The translations under genes and the position numbers were made by a program. Source: RPQJ01 sp963706755 (lineage in GTDB: Bacteria > Pseudomonadota > Gammaproteobacteria > Steroidobacterales > Steroidobacteraceae). From it: a stretch of 64,000 nt of DNA. The stretch lies in contig CAVPNH010000005.1 in assembly GCA_963706755.1 (NCBI GenBank), positions 1 through 64,000 on the forward strand, in the 5' to 3' direction. Positions 8,703-17,192 of the stretch are shown one piece after another (the stretch's first letter is position 1; the number at the start of each line of letters is the position of its first letter). The notes below the pieces were generated by a model that was not told where the DNA came from, did no database searches, and was given only the letters and a program-made list of their open reading frames with translations.

Positions 8703-9416
8703 ATGAACGCAATGACCCGACCAGGATCCGTCGCACGAGCCGTGCTTGCGTCTGCATTCCTGTTGCTCGCGGCGGCGCAGACGCCCGCGGCTGACCAGCA
8801 GTATCCGCAGGTCAGCCAGGATGGCCTGCAGCTCCGGAAGACCCTGGAACACGGCGCCGTGTACGTGAAGCAGGGTGCCGACGCCTCGCAATACAAGAGT
8901 GTCGGGCTGCTGGAGTGCTACGTAGAGTTCGCGAAGGACTGGGCCCGCGACTACAACCAGGACGCGCCGGGACTCGGGGCGCAGGTGACGCCGGAGGACG
9001 AGACGCGCATCAAGAACGCGCTCGCGGTGGAGTTCAACAAGGTCTTCGTGACGGAGCTCGGCAAGAATGGCGACTTCCAGATCGTGACCACGCAGGGACC
9101 GGGCGTGCTGATGTTGCGTCCCGCGCTGATCAACGTGATGGTAACGGCGCCAGACACGGACAATCCTTCCCCGAGTGTGGACATCGTCGCTTCGGCAGGC
9201 CAGATGACGCTCTACCTGGAACTCTGGGACGGTGGGACCAGCACACTGCTGGCGCGCGTCATCGACACCGAGGCGGACGACAGCATGGGCGGCATGGCGC
9301 ACCAGGCCAACTCGGTCACGAACAAGGCCGCGGCCGACGAAATCCTGAAGGGCTGGGCGGACCGCCTGCGCAAGGCGCTGGACCAGGCGCGGAGCGCGGC
9401 GCCCGTCAGCCCCTGA
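8703..9416 (+). CDS. exported DUF3313-like protein
   Basis: Function unknown. Starting at the ATG at 8703, the 237-residue protein begins with a cleavable signal peptide (MNAMTRPGSVARAVL, then a hydrophobic core ending near AAAQTPAAD). The mature part resembles the DUF3313 family, seen in the VYVKQGADASQYKSVGLLE region and in the FAKDWARDYNQD segment. There is no lipobox cysteine, so it is probably periplasmic rather than a lipoprotein. An upstream in-frame ATG at 8670 exists but lies inside the palindromic repeat. It follows gspF but is separated by that repeat; whether it is connected to secretion is unknown. Confidence 0.7.
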   Translation: MNAMTRPGSVARAVLASAFLLLAAAQTPAADQQYPQVSQDGLQLRKTLEHGAVYVKQGADASQYKSVGLLECYVEFAKDWARDYNQDAPGLGAQVTPEDETRIKNALAVEFNKVFVTELGKNGDFQIVTTQGPGVLMLRPALINVMVTAPDTDNPSPSVDIVASAGQMTLYLELWDGGTSTLLARVIDTEADDSMGGMAHQANSVTNKAAADEILKGWADRLRKALDQARSAAPVSP

Positions 9417-10242
9417 CCGCGACGAGCCCGTCGAGCGCGGGACGAACTTCGAATCCTGCCTTGCGCAGCCGCGACGTGACCTCGCGCGGAACGTCGCGTC
9501 CGCTCGTGAGCGCGTTCGGCGTGCCGGTGTAATGGAACATCCGGCCCCTGCGCCTGAGCACGCGGGCCAGTTCATCGTAGAACGCCTGCGAGTACAGCTC
9601 GCCCGCGATGCCGAAGCGCGGCGGGTCGTGCAGGACCGCATCCACCGAGGCGGCCGGGAGCCGCGCGATTTGCAGCGCAACGTCGCCTTCGGACAGCTCG
9701 AGCCCGGGCCCCGGCGCAGGCGACCACGGATTCAGGCCGCGCAGCCAGATCACGTCGGGGTTCTTCTCGAACGACAGCACCCGTGCGGCCTGGCCTTCGA
9801 GGCACCACGCGGCGAAGTAGCCGAGCCCGCCGCAGGTGTCGAGCACGACCTTCCCGCGGGGCTCCACGAGCGCCACCTTGCGTCCCGCATCCTCAAAGGG
9901 CGACACCTGCGCCGTCGGCAGCATCTTGATGCCGTCGATCTCGAAGGTCGGCGCACCCCATTCGTTCGGCACGAGCTTGATGAGCGAGCCGCTGAACCGC
10001 GCGGCGGACTGGAACTCGGCCCCGTCCCAGTAGTAGATGGTCCGTTCGCGGCACGCCTCGAGGTAGGGGTAGCGCCGCCCCCGCCACGTCCACGCCTCGG
10101 CGCCCGCTTCTACCGTCGCAGTCGAGCGCCCCAGGTCCAGCGAGCAGGCGACCGTGGTCTCGCCGCGCTCACGCGCCGCGAGCAGAGCTGCCTGCTCCCG
10201 GGTCGTGAGCAGCGGCCCGGGATCGTTGAAGCTCACGGCCAT
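9406..10242 (-). CDS. SAM-dependent methyltransferase, spermidine-synthase-like
   Basis: The 278-residue product carries a class I methyltransferase fold. Motif I reads VVLDTCGGLGYFA (about residues 133-145), the acidic residue after strand 2 is the E of FEKNPD, and the motif IV region reads VDAVLHDPPRF. An N-terminal domain of about 120 residues precedes it. The substrate is not evident; the DPP motif recalls N-methylating enzymes. I start at MAVSFNDPG (ATG 10242), 10 bp after the queuosine transporter stop, so the two are probably co-transcribed. Its 3' end overlaps the convergent upstream gene by 11 bp. Confidence 0.75.
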   Translation of the reverse strand: MAVSFNDPGPLLTTREQAALLAARERGETTVACSLDLGRSTATVEAGAEAWTWRGRRYPYLEACRERTIYYWDGAEFQSAARFSGSLIKLVPNEWGAPTFEIDGIKMLPTAQVSPFEDAGRKVALVEPRGKVVLDTCGGLGYFAAWCLEGQAARVLSFEKNPDVIWLRGLNPWSPAPGPGLELSEGDVALQIARLPAASVDAVLHDPPRFGIAGELYSQAFYDELARVLRRRGRMFHYTGTPNALTSGRDVPREVTSRLRKAGFEVRPALDGLVAVRG

Positions 10243-10252
10243 GCCTGCCGCC

Positions 10253-11023
10253 TCAATCCGCCGCGGCCTCGGCCTTGAGCCGCGCCGACTCGGCCGCACC
10301 CAGGTAGGCCTCGATCCTGTTGCGCGCAACGTAGATGAGGGGGCTCAGGACCACGGCCATGACCATCTTGTAGCAGTAGTTCACCGTGCCGACCGCTAGG
10401 AACAGCGACACCGGCCATTGCTGCGGCCCGAGCACGAAGGCGATGTAGAGCACGAGAAAACTGTCGACAAGCTGGGATACGGACGTCGACGCTGTGGCAC
10501 GCAGCCAGATCCAGCGCTCGCCGGTGGCCGCGCGGATGCGGTGGAAGATGGCGACGTCGATCAGCTGCCCGACCATGAACGCCGCGAGCGACCCGCCGAT
10601 GGTCCACAGGCCCTGTCCGAACACGCTGCCGTAGGCGGCCTGCATGTCAGGCACGCCGCGGCCCGCATTGACGCCGACCCACCAGTCCGCGGGCGCGAGG
10701 TGGATTGCCGCATACGCGAAGACGAACGCGTAGGTGATCATCCCGGCCGCCGCGAACGAGATGAACCGGACGCCGCGGCGACCGAAGTACTCGTTGATGA
10801 CGTCCGTCATGATGAACACGATCGGCCAGATCAGCACGCCGGCGGTGAAGCTCAGCGATCCCTTCTGGCCGAACAGGTTCCAGCCGAACGGCGCCAGGCC
10901 GAACGTGGTCTCGAGCGCGAAGATCTTCACGCCCACGAACTCGGCCACCACCGCGTTGCCGACGAAGAACGCCGTGAGTGCCATGAAGAGCCGCGTCGAG
11001 CGCGACGATAACGAGGCAGTCAT
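10253..11023 (-). CDS. queuosine precursor transporter, VUT/YhhQ family
   Basis: Members of this family (YhhQ, ECF-independent VUT_1) import the queuosine precursors preQ0 or preQ1. The 256-residue protein has about six membrane segments. It contains family hallmarks such as NAVVAEFVGVKIF near the N-terminus, TDVINEYFGRRGVR, and the charged pair in GQLIDVAIFHRIR. I use the ATG at 11023 (MTASLSSRS) because the extension further upstream is Pro/His-rich and lacks a ribosome-binding site. Confidence 0.87.
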   Translation of the reverse strand: MTASLSSRSTRLFMALTAFFVGNAVVAEFVGVKIFALETTFGLAPFGWNLFGQKGSLSFTAGVLIWPIVFIMTDVINEYFGRRGVRFISFAAAGMITYAFVFAYAAIHLAPADWWVGVNAGRGVPDMQAAYGSVFGQGLWTIGGSLAAFMVGQLIDVAIFHRIRAATGERWIWLRATASTSVSQLVDSFLVLYIAFVLGPQQWPVSLFLAVGTVNYCYKMVMAVVLSPLIYVARNRIEAYLGAAESARLKAEAAAD

Positions 11024-11080
11024 GCGATCCCCCGGCCGGTGATGCGGCGGAGGATACACGGACGGAACCGCGCGCGGGCC

Positions 11081-11512
11081 CTAGCCCCGACCCTTCACCT
11101 GCCGCAACAGGTTTCGCCGCTCGCGCTTGTCGGGACGCCCGGAGTTCACCGTGGCCGTGAGCCGGTCGAATTCCCGTACCGTCGCCCGGGCCGCCTCGCT
11201 CTCGGCGGTCTCGACGTAGTGCCCCCGCGCCTCGGGCGCCGGGCCGCGGCGCTCGGGGATACCGGTGACATCCACCTCGAAGCGCTCGCGCTCGCGGACG
11301 ATGTGCAGCCGGTCCCCTACCTTCACCGGCCGCGATGCCTTGACCCGCTCGCCGTTGACCTGCACGTGGCCGCCCTCGACCGCCGCCTGGGCGACGCCGC
11401 GGGTCTTGTAGAAACGAGCGCACCACAGCCACTTGTCGATGCGCAGGCCCTGGGCGGCCGCGCCGTGTCCATCGTCGGCGCGGTCGCGGTCAGGTTCGGG
11501 AGTCCGGCTCAC
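11081..11512 (-). CDS. hslR: heat shock protein 15 / S4-domain RNA-binding protein HslR
   Basis: Hsp15 recycles 50S subunits that still carry a nascent chain. The 143-residue protein has the S4 RNA-binding domain (about residues 23-85) with RIDKWLWCARFYKTRG and GGHVQVNGERVK, then a basic C-terminal tail ending RRNLLRQVKGRG, as in E. coli HslR. The N-terminal 20 residues are charged and low in complexity. The start is a GTG at 11512, only 7 bp from a TATAAT hexamer on the same strand. Confidence 0.92.
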   Translation of the reverse strand: MSRTPEPDRDRADDGHGAAAQGLRIDKWLWCARFYKTRGVAQAAVEGGHVQVNGERVKASRPVKVGDRLHIVRERERFEVDVTGIPERRGPAPEARGHYVETAESEAARATVREFDRLTATVNSGRPDKRERRNLLRQVKGRG

Positions 11513-11518
11513 GTCGGC

Positions 11519-11537
11519 ATTATAAGCCCCCTATAAT
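11519..11537. promoter_or_regulatory. back-to-back TATAAT boxes between hslR and kbl
   Basis: A perfect TATAAT sits on the plus strand at 11532-11537, 24 bp before the kbl GTG. A second perfect TATAAT sits on the minus strand at 11524-11519, 7 bp before the hslR GTG. They form one AT-rich inverted repeat separated by a run of C. No convincing -35 boxes were found for either direction, so this is a probable divergent promoter with weak or activator-dependent recognition. The hslR transcript would be nearly leaderless. Confidence 0.45.
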
Positions 11538-11561
11538 CCCTGCTTGGCCGGAGATCCCCGC

Positions 11562-12755
11562 GTGGACCAGACATTCCTCGACCGACTCGCCCGCCAGTGC
11601 GATGAACTCAAGGGCTCCGGGCTCTTCAAGCCGGAGCGCGTGCTCGTCTCGCCTCAGCAGCCGGTCGTCCGGCTCGCCGACGGGCGCGAACTCGTGAACC
11701 TCTGCGCGAACAACTACCTCGCGCTCGCCAACCACCCCGCAATCCGCGAGGCGGCGCGCGAGGCCATCGATCGCCATGGCTACGGCATGGCCTCGGTGCG
11801 CTTCATCTGCGGAACGCAGGCCGTGCACAAGGAACTCGAGGCGCGCATCGCCGCGTTCCTCGGCACGGACGACGCGATCCTCTACTCGTCCTGCTTCGAC
11901 GCCAACGGCGGCCTCTTCGAGACGCTGCTCGACGAGCAGGACGCGGTCATCAGCGACTCACTGAACCACGCGAGCATCATCGACGGCGTGCGCCTCTGCA
12001 AGGCGCAGCGCCTGCGCTACGCGAACGACGACATGGGCGAGCTCGAGGACCGGCTGAAGGAATCGTCCGGCGCGCGCGTCAGGCTGATCGCCACCGACGG
12101 CGTGTTCTCGATGGACGGCGTGATCGCTCGCCTCAGGGACATCTGCGATCTCGCGGACCGTTACGGCGCGCTCGTCATGGTGGACGACTCGCACGCGACC
12201 GGGTTCGTCGGCAAGGGCGGCCGCGGCACGCCGGAGTACCGCGAGGTCATGGGACGCGTGGACATCCTCACCGGCACGCTCGGCAAGGCCCTCGGTGGCG
12301 CGGCCGGCGGCTACACGGCGGCCCGACGCGAGATCGTTGCGTGGCTGAGGCAGCGGTCGCGGCCCTATCTCTTCTCGAACAGCATCCCACCGGTAATCGC
12401 AGCGGCGACGCTGCGCGTCCTCGACCTGGTCGAGGCGGGCGACGAACTGCGGGCGAAGTTGCGCCGCAACACGGCGCATTTCCGCGGCCGCATGACCGAG
12501 GCGGGATTTGCCATCGCTCCGGGCGAGCACCCGATCGCGCCCGTGATGCTGGGCGATGCCGCGCTCGCCGCCCGGTTTGCCGAGCGACTGCTCGACCGTG
12601 GCGTCTACGTCATCGGATTCTCGTACCCGGTCGTGCCCATGGGCAAGGCGCGCATCCGCACGCAGATGTGCGCCGGGCACACGATCGAGCAGCTCGACCG
12701 CGCTGTGGACGCGTTCGTGGACGTCGGACGCGAACTCGGCGTCCTCACGCCGTGA
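11562..12755 (+). CDS. kbl: glycine C-acetyltransferase (2-amino-3-ketobutyrate CoA ligase)
   Basis: Kbl converts 2-amino-3-ketobutyrate and CoA to glycine and acetyl-CoA, the second step of threonine catabolism after Tdh. The product is 397 residues from the GTG at 11562, which has GGAG eight bases upstream; a TTG at 11544 would add six residues. It is a PLP-dependent alpha-oxoamine synthase: the NLCANNYLGL-type start (here NLCANNYLALANHP), the VDDSHATGFVG motif with the PLP-contacting Asp and His, and the Schiff-base lysine in TGTLGKALGG are all present. The next gene is tdh, 19 bp downstream, so one operon encodes the whole pathway. Confidence 0.97.
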   Translation: MDQTFLDRLARQCDELKGSGLFKPERVLVSPQQPVVRLADGRELVNLCANNYLALANHPAIREAAREAIDRHGYGMASVRFICGTQAVHKELEARIAAFLGTDDAILYSSCFDANGGLFETLLDEQDAVISDSLNHASIIDGVRLCKAQRLRYANDDMGELEDRLKESSGARVRLIATDGVFSMDGVIARLRDICDLADRYGALVMVDDSHATGFVGKGGRGTPEYREVMGRVDILTGTLGKALGGAAGGYTAARREIVAWLRQRSRPYLFSNSIPPVIAAATLRVLDLVEAGDELRAKLRRNTAHFRGRMTEAGFAIAPGEHPIAPVMLGDAALAARFAERLLDRGVYVIGFSYPVVPMGKARIRTQMCAGHTIEQLDRAVDAFVDVGRELGVLTP

Positions 12756-12774
12756 CATCCGGAGGAATCGGCAG

Positions 12775-13803
12775 ATGAAGGCTCTGGTGAAGGCTGAACG
12801 CGCCCCGGGGATCTGGCTCTCGGACGTGCCGGAGCCCAAGGTGGGTCCCAACGACGTGCTGATCAGGATCCGCAAGACGGCGATCTGCGGGACGGACATG
12901 CACATCTACCTCTGGGACCACTGGGCGCAGAGGACGATCCCCGTGCCCATGCACGTCGGGCACGAATACTGCGGCGAGATCGTCGAGATCGGCAGCGAGG
13001 TTCAGGGCTTCGCGATCGGCGATCGCGTCTCCGGCGAGGGCCACATTACCTGCGGCTACTGCCGCAACTGCCGCGCCGGGCGCCGGCACCTGTGCCGCAA
13101 CACCGTGGGCGTGGGCGTCAACCGGCCCGGCTGCTTCGCTGAATACCTCTCCATCCCGGCCTTCAACGCCTTCAAGCTGCCCGAGTCCGTCACCGACGAG
13201 ATTGCCTCGATCCTCGACCCGCTGGGAAACGCCACGCACACCGCGCTCTCGTTCAACCTCGTCGGCGAGGACGTGCTGATCACCGGAGCGGGCCCGATCG
13301 GAATCATGGCGACGGCCATCGCGCGCCACGTGGGCGCGCGCCACGTCGTCGTGACCGACGTGAACGATTACCGGCTCGGACTCGCGCGGAAGATGGGCGC
13401 CTCGCGCGCGATCAACGTCACGCGCGAGTCGCTCGACGACACGATGAAGTCGCTCGGCATGGTCGAGGGCTTCGACGTCGGGCTCGAGATGTCCGGCAAC
13501 CCCAAGGCGTTCCGCGACCTGCTGCACGTCATGCACCACGGCGGCAACGTGGCACTGCTCGGCATCCCGCCGGACGACACGGCCATCGACTGGAACGAGG
13601 TGATCTTCAAGGGCCTGATGATCAAGGGCGTGTACGGACGCGAGATGTTCGAGACCTGGTACAAGATGACGGCCATGCTGCAGAGCGGCCTCGACGTCCA
13701 GCCGATCATCACGCATCGATTCCCGATTGCGGATTTCCGCGAAGGCTTCGAGGTCATGCGCAGCGGCCAGTCGGGCAAGGTCATCCTGGACTGGGCCGCA
13801 TGA
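12775..13803 (+). CDS. tdh: L-threonine 3-dehydrogenase
   Basis: Tdh oxidises L-threonine to 2-amino-3-ketobutyrate using NAD+, the substrate of the upstream Kbl. The 342-residue protein matches the family length (341 in E. coli). It shows the catalytic zinc ligands in AICGTDMHIY and HVGHEYCGEI, the structural-zinc cysteines in ITCGYCRNCRAGRRHLC, and the Rossmann motif ITGAGPIGIMA. The start at ATG 12775 is set by GGAGG six bases upstream; the longer in-frame extension into kbl is not used. Its stop overlaps the next gene by 4 bp. Confidence 0.98.
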   Translation: MKALVKAERAPGIWLSDVPEPKVGPNDVLIRIRKTAICGTDMHIYLWDHWAQRTIPVPMHVGHEYCGEIVEIGSEVQGFAIGDRVSGEGHITCGYCRNCRAGRRHLCRNTVGVGVNRPGCFAEYLSIPAFNAFKLPESVTDEIASILDPLGNATHTALSFNLVGEDVLITGAGPIGIMATAIARHVGARHVVVTDVNDYRLGLARKMGASRAINVTRESLDDTMKSLGMVEGFDVGLEMSGNPKAFRDLLHVMHHGGNVALLGIPPDDTAIDWNEVIFKGLMIKGVYGREMFETWYKMTAMLQSGLDVQPIITHRFPIADFREGFEVMRSGQSGKVILDWAA

Positions 13804-14756
13804 GGCGTGCGGCGAAGGTCGCGGCCCTCGCCCTCGGGGCGCTGGCGCTCCTCGTCGCGGGCTACGTCGCGTTCAACTGGGCGCCCGACCGCCCCGTCTC
13901 GCAACTCACCGCGCGCTGGGCGCCACCGCCCTCGAGTTTCATCGACGTCCAGGGCATGCAGGTCCACGTCCGCGACGAGGGCCGGCGCGACGACCCGGTG
14001 CCCATCGTCCTGCTGCACGGCACGTCGGACTCGCTGCACACCTGGGATGGCTGGGTGCGCGCGCTCGAGGGACGGCGCCGCGTCATCCGCATGGACATGC
14101 CGGGCTTCGGCCTCACCGGGCCGTCGCCTGCCGGTGACTACTCGATCGGCAGCTACGTCCGGTTCACGACTGCAGTGCTGGACCATTTCGGCGTCGAGCG
14201 CTGCGTCCTCGCCGGCAATTCGCTCGGCGGCTGGGTCGCGTGGGAGACGGCGCTCGCCCTGCCCTCCCGCGTGCAGGCGCTGGTCCTGGTGGACTCGGCC
14301 GGATACGCGTACCGCTCGCAGTCGGTTCCGATCGGCTTCCGCATCGCGAGGATCCCGCTGGTGAACCGCCTGGTGGAATTCACGCTGCCGAGGAGCCTCG
14401 TCGCGTCCAGCGTACGCAACGTCTACGGCGACCCCGCCCGGGTGACGACGGAACTCATCGACCGCCACTACGAACTCGCCCTGCGCGCGGGAAACCGCAC
14501 AGCGCTCGTGCAGCGATTCGCGCAGGCGCCGCCCGGCATCGACGAGGCGCGCATCCGCGAAATAAAGACGCCGACGCTCATTCTCTGGGGCGGGCGCGAC
14601 CGGCTGATCCCCGCGGAGTACGGCGGTGTCTTCGCAAAGGACATCGCCGGCAGCCAGCTCGTCATCTTCGACGACCTGGGCCACGTGCCGCAGGAGGAGG
14701 ATCCCGCGCGCACCGTCGCCGCCGTCGTGTCCTTCCTCGCCGGCCTTCCGGACTGA
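13800..14756 (+). CDS. membrane-anchored alpha/beta hydrolase
   Basis: The 318-residue protein starts with a hydrophobic segment (residues 5-25) that should anchor it in the inner membrane. The remainder is an alpha/beta hydrolase: oxyanion region VLLHGTSDS, nucleophile elbow AGNSLGGWVA (Ser), acid in LWGGRDRLIP (Asp) and the catalytic His in DDLGHVPQEE. The substrate cannot be read from sequence; haloalkane-dehalogenase or epoxide-hydrolase-like and esterase roles are all possible. The ATG overlaps the tdh stop (ATGA), so it is probably expressed with kbl-tdh. Confidence 0.8.
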   Translation: MRRAAKVAALALGALALLVAGYVAFNWAPDRPVSQLTARWAPPPSSFIDVQGMQVHVRDEGRRDDPVPIVLLHGTSDSLHTWDGWVRALEGRRRVIRMDMPGFGLTGPSPAGDYSIGSYVRFTTAVLDHFGVERCVLAGNSLGGWVAWETALALPSRVQALVLVDSAGYAYRSQSVPIGFRIARIPLVNRLVEFTLPRSLVASSVRNVYGDPARVTTELIDRHYELALRAGNRTALVQRFAQAPPGIDEARIREIKTPTLILWGGRDRLIPAEYGGVFAKDIAGSQLVIFDDLGHVPQEEDPARTVAAVVSFLAGLPD

Positions 14757-14780
14757 CCGGCCCGCTCGAGAGAACCGCTC

Positions 14781-16037
14781 ATGGCCGGCGCCAGGGTCTT
14801 CCGCTCGCTCTACGCACAGGTGCTCGTGGCCGTGGTGATCGGTGCCGTGATCGGCTTCGCGTTCCCCGAGACCGGCGAAGCCCTCAAGCCCCTGGGCGAC
14901 GGTTTCATCAAGCTCATCAAGATGATGATCGGACCGATCATCTTCTGCACGGTCGTGCTCGGCATCTCGGGCATGGAGGACATGAAGGCGGTCGGCAGGA
15001 CCGGCGGGTTTGCCCTACTCTACTTCGAGGTCATGAGCACGATCGCGCTCGTGATCGGGCTCGTCGTGGTGAACCTCGTGCGGCCCGGCGCCGGCGTGAA
15101 CGCCGACCCGGCGACGCTCGATGCCGCCGCCGTGCAGCAGTACGCGACGGCGGGCGGCCCGCATGGCGTCGCCGAGCACGTGCTGAACGTCGTCCCGTCC
15201 ACCATCGTCGGCGCCTTCGCCTCGGGCGAAGTGCTGCAGGTGCTGCTGTTCTCGGTGCTGTTCGGCTTCGCGCTGCACGCAGTCGGCGGCCGGCGACTCG
15301 CCCTGTATCAGCTGATCGAGCAGTTCTCGGCGGTGCTGTTCCGCATCGTCGCATTCATCATGCGGCTCGCGCCGATCGGTGCCCTGGGCGCCATGGCCTT
15401 CACCATCGGCAAGTACGGTGTCGGCGCGCTGCTCTCGCTCGGCAAGCTGATGGCCTGCTTCTACGCGACCTGCCTGCTGTTCATCTTCGTGGTGCTCGGC
15501 GTGGTCGCGCGCTGGAACGGCTTCCGGATCTGGCCGTTCATCCGCTACATCAAGGAAGAACTCTTCATCGTGCTGGGCACCTCCTCGTCGGAGTCGGTGC
15601 TGCCGCGGATGATGACCCGCATGGAGGATCTCGGCGTCCAGAAGTCCGTCGTCGGGCTCGTGATCCCGACGGGCTATTCCTTCAATCTCGACGGCACGGC
15701 GATCTACCTGACCATGGCGGCGGTATTCATCGCCCAGGCCACGAATACGCCCCTGGACCTCGGTCACCAGCTGACGCTGCTCGCGGTCCTGCTGCTCACT
15801 TCCAAGGGCGCCGCCGGCGTCACCGGCAGCGGATTCATCGTGCTGGCGGCGACGCTGTCGGCCGTGGGCAACGTCCCGGTCGCCGGCGTGGCGCTGATCC
15901 TCGGCATCGACCGCTTCATGTCCGAGGCGCGCTCGCTCACGAACCTGATCGGCAACGGCGTCGCCACCGTGGTGGTCGGCAAGTGGTGCCGGCAGGTGGA
16001 CGAAGCAAAGATGCGCGAGCAGCTTGGAGGCACATGA
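14781..16037 (+). CDS. dicarboxylate/amino acid:cation symporter (DctA/GltP type)
   Basis: A 418-residue member of the DAACS family, which imports C4-dicarboxylates or acidic amino acids with protons or sodium. Eight membrane segments and two re-entrant loops are expected. The serine-rich loop reads VLGTSSSESVLPRM, the conserved transmembrane 7 signature reads PTGYSFNLDGTAIYLTM, and the second hairpin contains GAAGVTGSGFIVLAAT. Length agrees with DctA and GltP. Which substrate it carries cannot be decided; DctA is my first guess. It starts 24 bp after the hydrolase and its stop overlaps the next gene (ATGA). Confidence 0.88.
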   Translation: MAGARVFRSLYAQVLVAVVIGAVIGFAFPETGEALKPLGDGFIKLIKMMIGPIIFCTVVLGISGMEDMKAVGRTGGFALLYFEVMSTIALVIGLVVVNLVRPGAGVNADPATLDAAAVQQYATAGGPHGVAEHVLNVVPSTIVGAFASGEVLQVLLFSVLFGFALHAVGGRRLALYQLIEQFSAVLFRIVAFIMRLAPIGALGAMAFTIGKYGVGALLSLGKLMACFYATCLLFIFVVLGVVARWNGFRIWPFIRYIKEELFIVLGTSSSESVLPRMMTRMEDLGVQKSVVGLVIPTGYSFNLDGTAIYLTMAAVFIAQATNTPLDLGHQLTLLAVLLLTSKGAAGVTGSGFIVLAATLSAVGNVPVAGVALILGIDRFMSEARSLTNLIGNGVATVVVGKWCRQVDEAKMREQLGGT

Positions 16038-17135
16038 CGAACCCGTTCGAACCCCTGGCATTCCCGCGCGGCCCGGCCATGAAGAACCGCTTCATGCTGG
16101 CACCCTTGACCAATTGCCAGAGCCACGACGACGGCACCCTGTCGGACGAGGAATTCCGCTGGCTCACGATGCGAGCCGAAGGCGGCTTCGGCCTCACGAT
16201 GACCTGCGCCTCGCATGTCCAGGCGCAGGGGCGTGGATTCCCCGGACAGCTGGGGATCTTTTCCGACGCCCAGGTTCCGGGTCTGTCGCGACTCGCCGAC
16301 GCGATCAAGCGCACGGGCAGCCTCGCCATGGTCCAGCTCCACCACGCCGGCATGCGTTCGCCAGCCGCGCTGATCGGCACCCAGCCGGTCTGTCCTTCGG
16401 ACGACGCCGAGACGGGGGCGCGCGCGCTCGACCTCGCGGAAGTGGCGCAGCTCGAGGAAGACTTCATCGCTGCCGCACTGCGCGCGGAGCGAGCCGGTTT
16501 CGACGGCGTTGAACTGCACGGGGCGCACGGTTACGTGCTGGCGCAGTTCCTGAGCGCCGAGACCAACCGGCGCGATGACCGCTACGGCGGATCGCCCGAG
16601 AATCGCTCGCGGATCCTGTTCGACATCCTCGCCGGAATCCGCGCCCGCTGCCGCACGGGATTCAAGGTCGGCGTGCGGCTTTCGCCCGAGCGCTTCGGCC
16701 TCAGGCTGCCGGAAATGGTGGGCCTCGCCCAGCGACTCATGAGCGGCGGAATGGTCGACTTCCTCGATCTCTCGTTATGGGACGTGTTCAAGGAGCCCAT
16801 GGACGTGGAGTTCCAGGGCCGGAGCCTGCTCTCGTACTTCACGGCGCTCGATCGCGGCCAGGTACGCGTGGGCGCGGCGGGCAAGATCACGAGCGCCGCG
16901 GATGTCGCGCGCTGCCTCGAAGCCGGGCTCGATTTCGCCATCGTCGGCCGCGCGGCCATCCTGCACCACGACTTCCCGGAGCGCGTGCGGGCCGACTCCG
17001 GGTTCAGGGCCGCGAGCCTGCCCGTGACGGCGGAGCACCTGCGGAACGAGGGCCTCGAGCCCGACGTTCATCGGCTACATGGGAAACTGGAAGGGATTCG
17101 TTGCGCCCGCGGCCGGGGCCGCGATGCCGGCGTAG
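16034..17135 (+). CDS. NADH:flavin oxidoreductase, Old Yellow Enzyme family (one-base frameshift near the end)
   Basis: FMN-dependent ene-reductase family. The TIM barrel begins with MKNRFMLAPLTNCQS and contains the QLHHAGMR motif, the substrate-binding HGAHGYVLAQFLS segment and TNRRDDRYGGSPENRSRI, all characteristic. As written, the frame runs on to 17191 with an unlike tail. If one C of the CCC at 17060-17062 is removed, the end becomes EPTFIGYMGNWKGFVAP and stops at 17135, which is how this family normally ends (366 residues). I therefore annotate the restored gene. The substrate is unknown. The ATG overlaps the symporter stop, indicating an operon with it. Confidence 0.85.
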
Positions 17136-17192
17136 GCATATGCTTCGGGAACACACTGTCGGCGGCGATCGGAACATCGGGAGACCGGTGAA

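Noticed and set aside
14240..17191. 983-codon plus-strand frame spanning hydrolase, symporter and oxidoreductase
   Set aside because: Only its last part is the Old Yellow Enzyme; the first 600 codons are other genes read in the wrong frame.
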